A stretch of DNA of 64,000 bases, from the NCBI RefSeq assembly GCF_014696715.1, contig NZ_JACJQO010000007.1, forward strand, positions 1-64,000, read 5' to 3'. Both the position numbers and the translations under genes were made by a program. Origin of the DNA: Pseudanabaena sp. FACHB-2040 (lineage in GTDB: Bacteria > Cyanobacteriota > Cyanobacteriia > Phormidesmidales > Phormidesmidaceae). Positions within the stretch are counted from its first letter, which is position 1; each line of letters begins with the position of its first letter. Of the stretch, positions 32,702 to 42,057 are shown one piece after another. Below the pieces are notes generated by a model, which made no database searches, was not told the origin of the DNA, and saw nothing but the letters and a program-made list of their open reading frames with translations.

Positions 32702-33255
32702 TGACTCGATTGATTTTTCTGGGACCCCCAGGCGCTGGCAAAGGCACACAGGCAGCAGCCCTCGTCAATCTTTTTCTAGTTCCTCACATTTCTACAGGAG
32801 ATATTCTCAGGACTGCTGTGGCTGAGAAGACTGAACTGGGTCAGAAAGCTGAGACCTACATGAATGCGGGTGAACTGGTGCCTGACGATCTTATGTTGGG
32901 CCTGATTCGAGAGCGTCTAAACCAGGAGGATGCTCAGTCAGGCTGGATCTTGGATGGGTTTCCCCGAAATGTCGCTCAAGCTGAGTTTTTAGACTACTTG
33001 CTAGCTGATATCCATCAGCCCTATGACTTTGTGGTTAACCTAGACGTTCCAGACGAGGTTATCTTGGCTCGCTTACAGAAACGCGGTCGCCAAGATGATA
33101 ATGAGTCTGTGATCCGCCATCGGTTAGATGTTTACCGCAGCCAGACCTCGCCCTTAATTGAGTTTTACCGAAGCCGGCAAAAGTTGATTTCCATTAATGG
33201 TAATCAACCAATGGAAACGGTAACGAGCGATTTAAAGCAGCTAGTTAGCATTTAG
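32701..33255 (+). CDS. adk: adenylate kinase (short, lidless form)
   Basis: Interconverts 2 ADP with ATP and AMP. The P-loop is GPPGAGKGTQAA near residue 7, and DGFPRNVAQAE is the second motif. At 184 aa the zinc/LID insert of the long bacterial form is missing (RLQKRGRQDDNESV runs straight on). GTG start overlaps the secY stop, the standard secY-adk linkage. Confidence 0.96.
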   Translation: MTRLIFLGPPGAGKGTQAAALVNLFLVPHISTGDILRTAVAEKTELGQKAETYMNAGELVPDDLMLGLIRERLNQEDAQSGWILDGFPRNVAQAEFLDYLLADIHQPYDFVVNLDVPDEVILARLQKRGRQDDNESVIRHRLDVYRSQTSPLIEFYRSRQKLISINGNQPMETVTSDLKQLVSI

Positions 33256-33275
33256 GCAATTAGCAAAGCTACGTG

Positions 33276-33311
33276 GCGGGTAGGTGAGATGTACTGAGGC
33301 TCCCTACCCGC
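33276..33311 (+). repeat. 9-bp hairpin between adk and infA
   Basis: GCGGGTAGG (33276-33284) and CCTACCCGC (33303-33311) pair with an 18-base loop. No T-run follows, so it may be a weak terminator, an attenuator or an RNA-stabilising stem between adk and the separately promoted infA. Confidence 0.35.
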
Positions 33312-33402
33312 TTCTCGGTGGGCAACACCTCTCAAGCTTTTGCTAATCTTAAAGAAGAGCTTTACACGTGTGTTTGTATTTGGGGCGGCTTTTCTGGCTT
33401 AG

Positions 33403-33411
33403 TGCTATAAA
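33403..33411 (+). promoter_or_regulatory. extended -10 promoter candidate for infA
   Basis: TGCTATAAA is an extended -10 element (TGn plus TATAAA) about 47 bases before the infA start codon. No good -35 is seen, as is common for extended -10 promoters. The 202-base adk-infA gap supports independent infA transcription. Confidence 0.4.
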
Positions 33412-33457
33412 GACTAGGCCCCTTCTGAAAGAAAAATTGTAGTGAGGAAATTATCGT

Positions 33458-33682
33458 TTGTCTAAGCAAGATTTGATTGAAATGGAGGGTACCGTGACGG
33501 AATCCCTACCTAATGCAATGTTTCGAGTGGACTTGGATAATGGGTTTAACGTACTAGCCCATATTTCTGGCAAAATTCGCCGCAACTACATCAAGATTCT
33601 GCCGGGAGATCGGGTGAAAGTAGAACTCACTCCCTACGATCTTACTAAGGGCCGGATTACTTATCGTTTGCGGAAGAAATAA
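33458..33682 (+). CDS. infA: translation initiation factor IF-1
   Basis: A 74-aa OB-fold protein of typical sequence ([36 protein letters not shown]). The start is TTG 33458, since no ATG or GTG precedes [10 protein letters not shown] in frame; GTGAGGAAAT lies upstream. infA is the last gene of the S10-spc block here; rpmJ, its usual cyanobacterial neighbour, is 16 kb away on the other strand. Confidence 0.95.
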
Positions 33683-33695
33683 TTGGCAGCTTAAT

Positions 33696-34745
33696 CTAGG
33701 GTTTGTCAGCCAGAACTGCATCTAGCAGCAAATCGGCACCTAATCTTACGACGTCGGTTGTCGGCAGCTGAGTTATTTCCTGGGTTTCTGCAATTGCTCT
33801 TTTAGCATCGGCATCATCTAAATGCCCAGTATTTAAGGCGATGCCGACTATTTTGGTATTTGCAAAAGCACCCCCAGCAGTGGCAACTGCTTCATAGAGG
33901 GAGATTACCTCTGGCAGGGGAGGAATGGGAACCTCAGGGAAATTTTGAATGTGGTTTTGCCCAGCCCGGTGAACCAGAATTAGATGGGTCGGTTGGGATC
34001 CTCTTAGCAAGGGCAGTGTTGCGGTTGAGGCGGGATTTAGCAGCGACCCTTGGCCCTCGATGTAGAGAATGTCTACGTCGTTACCGTAGCGCATAACCTG
34101 TTGTTCAACGGCTCCTGAGGCGAAATCAACCCGCACCGCATCTAGGGCGACTCCGTCATCTCCTAGCATTAGGTTGGTTTGCCCTGTGGCAATCACCTTC
34201 GAGCGGAGACCGCGGTTTAGGCTGGCTCGATGCAGTTCTAAGTTCGCAGACATCTTGCCGACAGACATGTCTGTGCCGACCGCTAGCACTCTTTTGCACG
34301 AGAGCCCCCGGGCTTGCCCTGTTCCTACGGTCAGACCGGGGGGCTCTCGACGAACATCCCAGATCCACTGATGAGGCTGCAGCTGACTCTTTAAAGCGGG
34401 ATCTTCGGCCATTGCCGTATGCAGCCCGTTGACTAGACTCAGTCCGGCTGCAATGGACTGCTTCACTTCCTCGTACCAGGCTTCAGGTAGGCCTCCGCCT
34501 GAAGGGGCTATGCCGATAGCCAGTACGTCAGGGGAGTAGCTCAAGGCGTCTTTAACGGAGGCGACAATGGGAACGTCTCTGTTGATTTTGGTCAGTTGAG
34601 GTAGGGATTGTCCGGCGCACGTATAGTCAATAACGGCCACTATCGGTATGGCGCTATAGCGCAGCATGGCTAAACCCGTTTTGCCCCGATTGCTGGTGGT
34701 GCCCTCATGCATTAGAAGGGCAATCCGATTATCAGTGCTTAGCAT
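33696..34745 (-). CDS. DUF1611 P-loop protein, DgcN-like
   Basis: A 349-aa DUF1611 protein with an N-terminal Rossmann-like part and a C-terminal P-loop region (VGTDMSVGKMSANLEL near residue 165). Members of this family called DgcN work with an enolase-superfamily partner in a described D-glutamate catabolic route, in which D-Glu is N-acetylated and then epimerised. Here the partner is the preceding gene, overlapping by 14 bases, so the two are translationally coupled. The DgcN assignment is by family and context; the substrate is not proven. Confidence 0.75.
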   Translation of the reverse strand: MLSTDNRIALLMHEGTTSNRGKTGLAMLRYSAIPIVAVIDYTCAGQSLPQLTKINRDVPIVASVKDALSYSPDVLAIGIAPSGGGLPEAWYEEVKQSIAAGLSLVNGLHTAMAEDPALKSQLQPHQWIWDVRREPPGLTVGTGQARGLSCKRVLAVGTDMSVGKMSANLELHRASLNRGLRSKVIATGQTNLMLGDDGVALDAVRVDFASGAVEQQVMRYGNDVDILYIEGQGSLLNPASTATLPLLRGSQPTHLILVHRAGQNHIQNFPEVPIPPLPEVISLYEAVATAGGAFANTKIVGIALNTGHLDDADAKRAIAETQEITQLPTTDVVRLGADLLLDAVLADKP

Positions 34746-35784
34746 GGTAGCTCAGTCCTAATCCGGGGGCGCGGTTGGGTAGGAGGTGTCCGTCTTGGAA
34801 GCTGGCCCCGCTGAAGGGGTCGTTTACGAGGTTGAGATGGCTATCGAGATCTAAATGAGTGGCCAGGGATGAAAGGTGTGCCAGAGCTGTGTTTGAAAGG
34901 CTGCTGTCGGAGTAGCAACCGAACATGACCTGAAGACCGCAGGCGTGAGCCGTATGGATCATGCGATAGGCTTCGCTGAGTCCGCCTGATTTCATGAGCT
35001 TAATATTGATGCCGTGAACCCGATCTGCTAAGGGTGGAATGTCGCGGCTGGTGAAGCAGCTTTCATCGACAAAGATGGGCAGGGAGGATTTTTCGTAAAG
35101 GATCGCTAGCTCGGCTGCCCGATCTACAGGCAGGGGCTGTTCTAAATAGGTAACGCCTTTGTGGGCGAGCCATGTGCTCATAGTTAGGGCGTCACTAAGC
35201 GACCATCCTCCGTTGGCATCTACGCTGAGTTGGGTGTGGGCAGGCAGCTTTTCTAGAATGGCGATAATCATTGCTTGATCAGCATCGATCCCCTCAGGGC
35301 TGCCTAGTTTGACTTTAACTGCCTGGAAAGGCCCCTGCTGTAGCCAATCCTGCAGTCGTTGTTGGGCGGCAGTCGGTGAACTGATCCCGATGGTGACTGA
35401 GATTGGGGCAGCGGGCTGGCACGCCAGTCCCCAGATCTGCCAGAGAGGCATTGCCGTTTGTTTGCCTAACCAGTCGTGCAGCGCAACATCTATAGCGGCT
35501 CGAACGGGCGAACTGGTCCGAAGCTGGTCTAGATGGCGGTGGATGGCTTGGCGATCGAGGGGATGGTAGGGAGTTAGCTCTGGGCTGAGGTTGGTTAGCT
35601 CGGCTGCGATCGCATCTGTCATAAAACTCAAAGAGCCGATGGAAAAGGGCGTGGCCTCGCCCCAGCCCTCTAGGCCATCTTGCTCAATTTGCACCCAAAA
35701 GTTGGTGGACTGGCTGTGGGTGCCTCGGCTAATCGTCAGAGGAACCCGCTTCTTGACGGTGAACGGGCGAAAGGTCAAGCGCAT
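34732..35784 (-). CDS. enolase-superfamily dipeptide epimerase (DgcA / L-Ala-D/L-Glu epimerase-like)
   Basis: A 350-aa muconate-lactonising subgroup enzyme. The lysine of the KxK pair lies in VKVKLGSPEG near residue 170, metal-ligand Asp in VDANGGWS, Glu in YLEQPLP and Asp in VDESCF, and the second catalytic Lys in GINIKLMKSGG. These enzymes epimerise the alpha carbon of dipeptides such as L-Ala-D-Glu, or N-acetyl-D-Glu in DgcA. With a DUF1611 gene overlapping downstream, the DgcA-like role is favoured over murein-peptide recycling; both involve D-glutamate. Confidence 0.8.
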   Translation of the reverse strand: MRLTFRPFTVKKRVPLTISRGTHSQSTNFWVQIEQDGLEGWGEATPFSIGSLSFMTDAIAAELTNLSPELTPYHPLDRQAIHRHLDQLRTSSPVRAAIDVALHDWLGKQTAMPLWQIWGLACQPAAPISVTIGISSPTAAQQRLQDWLQQGPFQAVKVKLGSPEGIDADQAMIIAILEKLPAHTQLSVDANGGWSLSDALTMSTWLAHKGVTYLEQPLPVDRAAELAILYEKSSLPIFVDESCFTSRDIPPLADRVHGINIKLMKSGGLSEAYRMIHTAHACGLQVMFGCYSDSSLSNTALAHLSSLATHLDLDSHLNLVNDPFSGASFQDGHLLPNRAPGLGLSYHAKH

Positions 35785-35803
35785 GGATTCTGGCGAAGAA
35801 GAT

Positions 35804-37042
35804 TTAGTGGAGCACAGTTTTGGAAACGATTCGGGTTTGCTTGCGATCTCGCTCTGTCAAGTCCTGCCCCGACTGAAGTCGGGTGGCGTTGTCCTGCAGG
35901 ACAGTCGCGGCCTTGGTGTCTCCCATCTGCAGAGCTGTTTTAGCGGCCGACTGGAGTAGCGTTACGGCTCCCTGGCGATCCCCTAGCTGGAGCTTTTGCT
36001 CGGCAATCTGAGTTTGGCGGTACTTAGCCAGCGCCAAAACATGCCGCTGCACCTGAGAATCGGGCTGAGGTTGATAAACCGACTGCCCTGTAGCCGTCAC
36101 CGTAACTAAATCTGAAAGGATGGCGGCACCGCTCTGCAAGGGATCGTCGTACTGTACCTGGGCCTGCAAAATCGGGTAAGTACCGGCAGGCTGCCGTCCA
36201 ATATAGAGATTTGCCAGCACAATGCGAGGTACCTCAACCATCAGATCCCCCAGGCGCACACTGACCTGACTAGCCTCCTGAATGGTGGTTAGTTCAACGG
36301 TTTCGGGCGCGACCTGAGCAATTGGCTTGAGTTCGGCTAGCCGCACCCCTGGCAGCAGATTAAAGATGAGATGGGCATTGGTCAGGCTGACGGACTGGAT
36401 GCGGGTGAACAGACGGCTAAATTCTGCGATCGCATCCTCAGGCTCCTGAATATAGGAGAGGCTGCCGCCACCAGCATCTGCGATCCGCTCTAGCATGTCC
36501 TGGTTCCAATGGTCGCCAAAACCCAAAGTGCTGAGCGTCAAATTATAGTCGGCTGCCAAATGAGCCAGTTTGAGGCATCGCTCGTTATCCCCGTGTTCAT
36601 TTTCTCCATCAGTGAGGAGAAAAACTTGGGAAATGCTGCCCTCTCTGCCTTTAGCAACTTCCTCAATGCCAAATTTAAGACCTTCATCAATGGCCGTTCC
36701 GCCGCTGGCCCGAATGCCTTTAATTTTCTGCTTGATGTTGTCTGGGGATAGAACTGGCTGCTGGGGTACCAGCACCTTGGCCTGGTGATCAAACAGCACA
36801 ATCGTCAGCCGATCCTCAGGTGTGAGGCTATCGACAATTCGGCAGGCCGCCTGCTGCACAGTTTTGAGCGGCTGTCCGGCCATCGATCCACTGTGATCAA
36901 GAACCAAACAGAGATTAAGAGGGACATTAGCACTGCGGCCCTCGGGTAAGGCAGCCACCGAAACAGCTAGCTGCCGTTGGCTGCTGGCCTGGGTGAGGTC
37001 AAGGTGGGAATCGCTTAGTACACACTGCAGGTCAACTTTCAA
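35804..37042 (-). CDS. von Willebrand factor A domain protein
   Basis: A 412-aa protein without a signal peptide. The VWA domain (about residues 40-220) has a complete metal-ion (MIDAS) site: DHSGS, GGTAI and LTDGEN. After it comes a beta-rich region of about 100 residues and a helical C-terminal part. Start TTG 37042 has AAAGGAG upstream. VWA proteins usually mediate metal-dependent protein contacts; the partner is not indicated by the neighbours. It is divergent from clpR. Confidence 0.85.
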   Translation of the reverse strand: MKVDLQCVLSDSHLDLTQASSQRQLAVSVAALPEGRSANVPLNLCLVLDHSGSMAGQPLKTVQQAACRIVDSLTPEDRLTIVLFDHQAKVLVPQQPVLSPDNIKQKIKGIRASGGTAIDEGLKFGIEEVAKGREGSISQVFLLTDGENEHGDNERCLKLAHLAADYNLTLSTLGFGDHWNQDMLERIADAGGGSLSYIQEPEDAIAEFSRLFTRIQSVSLTNAHLIFNLLPGVRLAELKPIAQVAPETVELTTIQEASQVSVRLGDLMVEVPRIVLANLYIGRQPAGTYPILQAQVQYDDPLQSGAAILSDLVTVTATGQSVYQPQPDSQVQRHVLALAKYRQTQIAEQKLQLGDRQGAVTLLQSAAKTALQMGDTKAATVLQDNATRLQSGQDLTERDRKQTRIVSKTVLH

Positions 37043-37333
37043 TACCTGCTCTCCTTTCGTTGGACAAAGCCTAACGGATAAAGTTCAACTGGACAAAGTC
37101 GAAACCACACTGAATCAAAGGGCCAGCAAATAGGATAAACCCAGTAAAGCGGCCTCTATATCTAGATTAGGGGGGTTTTCTAAGGGGCGGGAGATTCCGC
37201 AAGAATTTCTTAGGAAGGCTTCACAAAGCGTAGACTCTGCTGGGTGGGGATATCCGCCAATCCTAGTAACTGGCAACTCCAGTCCACACGTTACACTGTA
37301 AAAAAGCGCCACCTGCGTAGGCACAAGGGTTCT

Positions 37334-38020
37334 ATGAGTTCAGTGATTAAAGCAGTGCAAACACCTTATTACGGCGATGCTTACTACCGCACGCCGCCGC
37401 CTGACCTCCCTTCTCTTTTGTTGAAGGAGAGAATTGTCTACCTGGGGTTGCCGCTCTTTTCCTCAGACGACGTCAAGCAGCAGGTGGGCATTGATGTGAC
37501 TGAGCTAATTATTGCTCAGCTACTCTTTCTGCAGTTTGACGATCCCGACAAGCCAATTTATTTCTATATCAACTCGACGGGAACGTCTTGGCACGACGGC
37601 AATATGATCGGCTACGATACCGAAGCCTTTGCGATTTGCGACACGATCAGCTACATCAAGCCACCAGTTCACACCATCTGTATTGGTCAGGCAATGGGAA
37701 CGGCAGCTGTAATCTTGTCGGCGGGTACCAAGGGATTTAGGGCCAGTTTGCCCCATGCTCGCATTGTTTTGAATCAAGCCCGTAGCGGTGCTCAGGGACA
37801 GGCCACTGACATCGACATTCGGGCTAAAGAGGTTCTCCTCAATAAGCGGTCCATGATGGAAATCCTAGCCAGAAACACCGACAAACCGGTGGAGAAAGTC
37901 ATGAAAGACTCCGATCGGATGTTCTACATGAACCCAGCGGAGGCAAAGGAATACGGCATTATTGACCGAGTACTTGAGAGCCGCAAAGACCTGCCCAAAA
38001 TTCCGGCTGGAATCAGCTAG
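37334..38020 (+). CDS. clpR: ClpR, catalytically inactive ClpP paralogue
   Basis: Forms a mixed ring with ClpP3 in the essential cyanobacterial Clp protease. The ClpP fold is clear, but the triad is absent: the Ser motif region reads GQAMGTAAVILSAG instead of [22 protein letters not shown] has Asn for the catalytic His, and SDRMFYMN lacks the Asp. Loss of the triad is the defining feature of ClpR. ATG 37334 gives 228 aa; the frame extends to 37244 without support. clpP3 follows after 67 bases. Confidence 0.94.
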   Translation: MSSVIKAVQTPYYGDAYYRTPPPDLPSLLLKERIVYLGLPLFSSDDVKQQVGIDVTELIIAQLLFLQFDDPDKPIYFYINSTGTSWHDGNMIGYDTEAFAICDTISYIKPPVHTICIGQAMGTAAVILSAGTKGFRASLPHARIVLNQARSGAQGQATDIDIRAKEVLLNKRSMMEILARNTDKPVEKVMKDSDRMFYMNPAEAKEYGIIDRVLESRKDLPKIPAGIS

Positions 38021-38087
38021 GCGTTGCAGCAATCTGCTACTTCAGCCTGTTTTCTATCGTCAACCAACCTGCGTTTGAGAAAAAGCT

Positions 38088-38717
38088 ATGCCCATCGGCA
38101 CTCCTAAAGTTCCCTATCGTTTACCGGGTAGCCAATATACCCAGTGGATTGATATCTATACCCGCCTTAACCAGGAAAGAATTGTCTTTCTGGGCCAGGA
38201 GGTTACAGACTCGCTAGCCAACTCGATCGTGGCCGCTATGCTGTACCTGGATTCAGAAGACAACAGCAAACCAATCTATCTCTATATCAACTCCCCAGGC
38301 GGTTCTGTGACGGCTGGCATGGCAATTTACGACACCATGCAGTACATCAAGTCCGACGTGGTCACTATCTGCGTGGGTCTAGCTGCCTCTATGGGAGCAT
38401 TCTTGCTGTCAGCGGGCACTGCCGGTAAGCGGTTGGCCCTGCCCCATGCGCGGATTATGATTCACCAGCCGCTAGGAGGTACGGGGCGTCAGCGCCTACA
38501 GGCGACAGACATCGCCATTGAAGCTAAAGAGATCCTGCGGGTTCGGCAAGAGCTCAATGAAATGATGGCCAGCCATACGGGCAAGACGATCCAGCAAATT
38601 GAGAAAGACACTGACCGAGACTACTTTATGTCGGCCCAAGAGGCGATGGAGTATGGTCTGATCGACCGGGTGATCGAGGAGCGAAGCCAGGAAGTAGCGG
38701 TGGCTGCAACCGTTTAA
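38088..38717 (+). CDS. clpP3: ClpP3 proteolytic subunit
   Basis: A 209-aa Clp protease subunit with intact triad: Ser in [14 protein letters not shown], His in [11 protein letters not shown], and Asp in TDRDYFMS. Partner of the upstream ClpR in the ClpP3/R core, which works with ClpC. The clpR-clpP3 order is conserved in cyanobacteria. Confidence 0.95.
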   Translation: MPIGTPKVPYRLPGSQYTQWIDIYTRLNQERIVFLGQEVTDSLANSIVAAMLYLDSEDNSKPIYLYINSPGGSVTAGMAIYDTMQYIKSDVVTICVGLAASMGAFLLSAGTAGKRLALPHARIMIHQPLGGTGRQRLQATDIAIEAKEILRVRQELNEMMASHTGKTIQQIEKDTDRDYFMSAQEAMEYGLIDRVIEERSQEVAVAATV

Positions 38718-38817
38718 CCCTGTCCTCAGGAATTCTTAACGGATTCTCTGGTCAAGTTATTAAATAAGTCATCAAATTAGTGGCAGAATTCAAAGCAATT
38801 CTGCCACTTTGCTATCC

Positions 38818-39468
38818 ATGAGTCTTGCGGATCATTATCGGGTGCTGGGGTTAAGAAGTGGGGCAGCTTTTACTGAGGTCAAAGTTGCTTATCGTCGCCT
38901 AGCGCGGCGCTACCACCCAGACGTCAATCCTAGCGACCAGCGGGCTAAGGATAAGTTTATTCAGGTGACGCAAGCCTATCAGGCTTTGGCGGAACTAGCT
39001 GCACCGGAGATTGCCTTGCCTCCGGCTGCGGTGTCCGTCGCATCGCCTGAGGTCAGTTCGGCGGGGAGTTCACAAGAGAGCGCTAATGCCCAGCCTGCTG
39101 CTCAACCCCCTGACTTGATTCCTCGGGTCCAGGTTAACCCGAAGCTATCTCAGGTAGACCAGCTCCTCAAGCAGCAGCTTTATGAGCAGCTGCAGCAATT
39201 CCTCCAGACGCAGCGCTTGCCGCGGGCGATCGCACTGGTCGAGGGTCTTTCCCAACGCTTTCCTCAGGACTTAGAGGTGCGGCAATGGCAGGCTATTACC
39301 TACCAGCGCTGGGGCCGTCATCTGATGGAGCAGCAGGAATGGGATAAGGCCGAGCGATACCTACAAAAAGCCCTGCGTACTGACCCCCACAACAAGTCTC
39401 TGTGGCGGGCAGTGAGCCAGAACCTGCAGGCCCTTAAACAGGCACGGGGGCAGGTGCCTCAGGCTTGA
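38818..39468 (+). CDS. J-domain protein
   Basis: ATG 38818 gives 216 aa. The N-terminal J domain (about residues 3-65) has the essential HPD motif (RYHPDVNPSD), which stimulates Hsp70 ATPase. A Pro/Ala/Ser linker is followed by a helical TPR-like C-terminus (about 110-210). It lacks the Gly/Phe and zinc-finger parts of classical DnaJ, so it is a specialised co-chaperone. Its substrate is unknown; it ends 23 bases from a convergent glycosyltransferase gene. Confidence 0.88.
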   Translation: MSLADHYRVLGLRSGAAFTEVKVAYRRLARRYHPDVNPSDQRAKDKFIQVTQAYQALAELAAPEIALPPAAVSVASPEVSSAGSSQESANAQPAAQPPDLIPRVQVNPKLSQVDQLLKQQLYEQLQQFLQTQRLPRAIALVEGLSQRFPQDLEVRQWQAITYQRWGRHLMEQQEWDKAERYLQKALRTDPHNKSLWRAVSQNLQALKQARGQVPQA

Positions 39469-39490
39469 GTCTGGGCGGTACTGAGGATAG

Positions 39491-40573
39491 CTAGCGAGTG
39501 CTCAGCACCTCAGAGAACCATTGCTCAAATCGATCGCCTAGCGCATCGAGAGAATACTCCCTAACCGCCTGTTCACGGCAGGCGCGGCGACTTAGTTCGT
39601 CCACTTTTTGCATCGCTTCTACCAGTTCGGCTACACAATCGGGTTCTACCAGCCAGCCGGTTTTACCGGGCTGAACGATCTCTGTCGGCCCGCCTCGGGC
39701 ATAGGTAATCACCGGCACGCCACAGGCAAGGGCTTCGATCGCCACGTTGCCGAAGGCTTCTACCCAGCGAGGCGTCATTAAGAGGGCCCGGCATTGCCGC
39801 AGAACAGCTTGTAGCTCGGCCGTCGGCAGAAAGCCTAGGTACTCAACTGGGGCTTCGGGATAGGTATCTAGAATGCGCTGCCAGTAGACAGTGTCTTCTA
39901 ACTTGCCGAGAATTTTCAGCGGGATACCGCTAATCTGAGCCGCTGCGACTGCATCTTCTAAGCCTTTTTCTGGCGAGATGCGCCCCATCCAGGCCATCCA
40001 CGGACCGGGCTGGTCGCAGTATTCGTATAGGTTTAGATCAACGGCGCTGCCCAGAATGCGGCACTGCTGGGCAAAGGAAAAGGTATCTGCCTGGGTGTGG
40101 GTGTATACGCCTAGCGTTTTGGGGAACTGCTCGGCGACCTGACCAATAACGGCATCCATCGCATCGCTGAGCGATCCCATACTGATAAAGTGTGCGATCG
40201 CACGATCAAAAAACGGCGTCAGATAAAAGGGCAGCCAGTCGTAGGCGAAGTTAACAATCAGGTCGTAGCTAGTCTGGGCCTGGTGGGCGTAGGCGCACAT
40301 GTTAGCCAGCACAGCGTCGCTTGGCAGGGTAACTGGCGTTTGGCGACCCTGGGTATGGGCGGTGGGCTGTAAGGCTCCAGGCAGCTCAATTAGGGCCGTG
40401 TTGTTGACGCTGGAGCCGGTAGGGGCTGCGATCGCAATCCGATGCCCCCGCTTCTGCAGCACCTGGCAGAGATTAGTGAGGGTCAACTCGACTCCGCCTC
40501 CCAATCCCGAACCCAGCGGCCCTACAGGTGTCGAAAGAAAGAGCAGGTTGAGTTTGTGACTGGGGTCCACCAT
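39491..40573 (-). CDS. glycosyltransferase family 4 (GT-B) protein
   Basis: The start ATG 40573 gives 360 aa; the open frame to 40705 overlaps the upstream gene and has no protein-like similarity. The N-terminal domain has the GGGVELTLTNLCQVLQKRGH Rossmann start, and the C-terminal donor-binding domain has EAFGNVAIEALACGVPVITY, the E-x7-E motif of retaining GT4 enzymes. Acceptor and sugar cannot be read from the sequence. It follows the peptidoglycan-binding/HEAT gene by 14 bases, so the two may be co-expressed. Confidence 0.87.
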   Translation of the reverse strand: MVDPSHKLNLLFLSTPVGPLGSGLGGGVELTLTNLCQVLQKRGHRIAIAAPTGSSVNNTALIELPGALQPTAHTQGRQTPVTLPSDAVLANMCAYAHQAQTSYDLIVNFAYDWLPFYLTPFFDRAIAHFISMGSLSDAMDAVIGQVAEQFPKTLGVYTHTQADTFSFAQQCRILGSAVDLNLYEYCDQPGPWMAWMGRISPEKGLEDAVAAAQISGIPLKILGKLEDTVYWQRILDTYPEAPVEYLGFLPTAELQAVLRQCRALLMTPRWVEAFGNVAIEALACGVPVITYARGGPTEIVQPGKTGWLVEPDCVAELVEAMQKVDELSRRACREQAVREYSLDALGDRFEQWFSEVLSTR

Positions 40574-40587
40574 GAGTTGAGCGAGGT

Positions 40588-42057
40588 TTAGGAGGGCAGT
40601 GAATGAGAAGTATCCTCTGGCAAAGCCGTCTCCTGGGCTTCCTGAACTACAGGATAGGCAGGGCCAGCTAGCTGGCGAATTCTGCCCAGCTGACTCAGCG
40701 CCCATTGAGCAGTTTCTTGAACTTCGCTATCGTGATCCTGAGCTGCTCGGCCCAGCATTTGACTCAGTTGACCGACCAAATCATAGACCCGCATGAGATC
40801 TCGGATGGCATTCTTACGAACTTCGGGATTCTCATCCTGCAGCGATAGCGCCAATGCCTGATTCATTGGTTTTAGAGTGCGTACACCAATTTCCGAAAGT
40901 GCCGCCAAAATTAGGCTGCGCTCTTTAGAGTCGGCATCAATCATGGTTTCAACTAGGGCAGGCACGGCATTAGAATTTCCTCGCTGGCCCAGTTCCCAAA
41001 TGGCCTTGCAACGAATTGAGGCATCTGGGCTGTGCAGCGCTTCCACCAGTTCATCACTGATATTGACCCGCGCTAGACGAGTCGTTGCCTCAGCTGCTGA
41101 TGCCCCATCGACGACGGTACCTGAAACATCTACAACTTGGCTAGAAGTGCTTTCTACCAATCCGTTTTGAACCGATCTAAGTTCACGGGTTTGGCTCTGA
41201 CGATAATCTGGGCTTGCCTCGGCCTCTGAGGTAGTAAAATCATCCCCTTCAGGCTCTACCTCAGTCTGACCAGCAGCCTTTTTTGAAGCTCGCTGCCAAA
41301 TGAAAAGCGCTAAGAACACACTGCTGGTTAAAACCATCAATAGGCTTAGCAAGGCTAGTATCCGCCACAGACTTCTGTCTTGGTCACCAGCGCTAGGAGC
41401 CGTTGGAGCGGAGCTGGCTGGCTGCTCCAAAGTCGCTGTAGAATCTGCCGCCGAGGCTGGAACCGGTGCCGTCGGGGCTAAGCTGGTAGGTGGTGTACCA
41501 GGAGTTTGGCTACTGGTGTTAGCAGGGTTAGTGAGCAGGTTAGCAGAGCTGCTGCCTTCGGGTGCGGGGGCCGAAGCCGTGGCTGAGTTAGCCTCTCCTG
41601 CCGAAGGGTTGGGCCAAAGCTGAGGAACCTGCATCTGGGCCCAAGTCTGCCGATCCAAAGTACCGGTTGCGGGTAGATAAGCCTGCTGCTGAAATGCCTC
41701 GACTGCACGTCGGGTAGCAGGCCCATAGTTGCCGTCTAGGGCACCCTGGTAGTGGCCAAGCTGCTGTAACTGACGCTGTAGCAACCTGACATTGTCGCTT
41801 TGGGTACCCGGAGCAAGCAAGACAGGGTTAGCAACACCAACTGTGCTGGGAGAGTCAGAAGACCCTGCAGGTTCGGCAATGGCCCCATTGCTGCTTTGAG
41901 CCAGCAACCTAGGCCAAGCCGCTGTAGCCGCTGCAAGCTGGGGATGATCGGTCGAACTGCTAGCCTCTGCTACTGCTTCAGAAATGACTGAACTGACTAC
42001 GTTGAAGCTTGTCAAACAGGTGAAAAGAAATACGGTGACGCGCTGGAGCATGCTCAA
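40588..42057 (-). CDS. membrane protein with peptidoglycan-binding domain and HEAT repeats
   Basis: A 489-aa protein: N-terminal signal-like segment, then a PG-binding_1 domain (about residues 85-145; DNVRLLQRQLQQLGHYQGAL, YGPATRRAVEAFQQ), an Ala/Ser/Pro-rich linker, one transmembrane helix (LSLLMVLTSSVFLALFIW, about 240-260), an acidic linker and C-terminal HEAT-like repeats (about 340-460). The topology suggests the wall-binding part is periplasmic and the HEAT scaffold cytoplasmic, so it could link wall state to cytosolic partners. That role is inference. No enzymatic domain is seen. Confidence 0.8.
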   Translation of the reverse strand: MSMLQRVTVFLFTCLTSFNVVSSVISEAVAEASSSTDHPQLAAATAAWPRLLAQSSNGAIAEPAGSSDSPSTVGVANPVLLAPGTQSDNVRLLQRQLQQLGHYQGALDGNYGPATRRAVEAFQQQAYLPATGTLDRQTWAQMQVPQLWPNPSAGEANSATASAPAPEGSSSANLLTNPANTSSQTPGTPPTSLAPTAPVPASAADSTATLEQPASSAPTAPSAGDQDRSLWRILALLSLLMVLTSSVFLALFIWQRASKKAAGQTEVEPEGDDFTTSEAEASPDYRQSQTRELRSVQNGLVESTSSQVVDVSGTVVDGASAAEATTRLARVNISDELVEALHSPDASIRCKAIWELGQRGNSNAVPALVETMIDADSKERSLILAALSEIGVRTLKPMNQALALSLQDENPEVRKNAIRDLMRVYDLVGQLSQMLGRAAQDHDSEVQETAQWALSQLGRIRQLAGPAYPVVQEAQETALPEDTSHSLPS

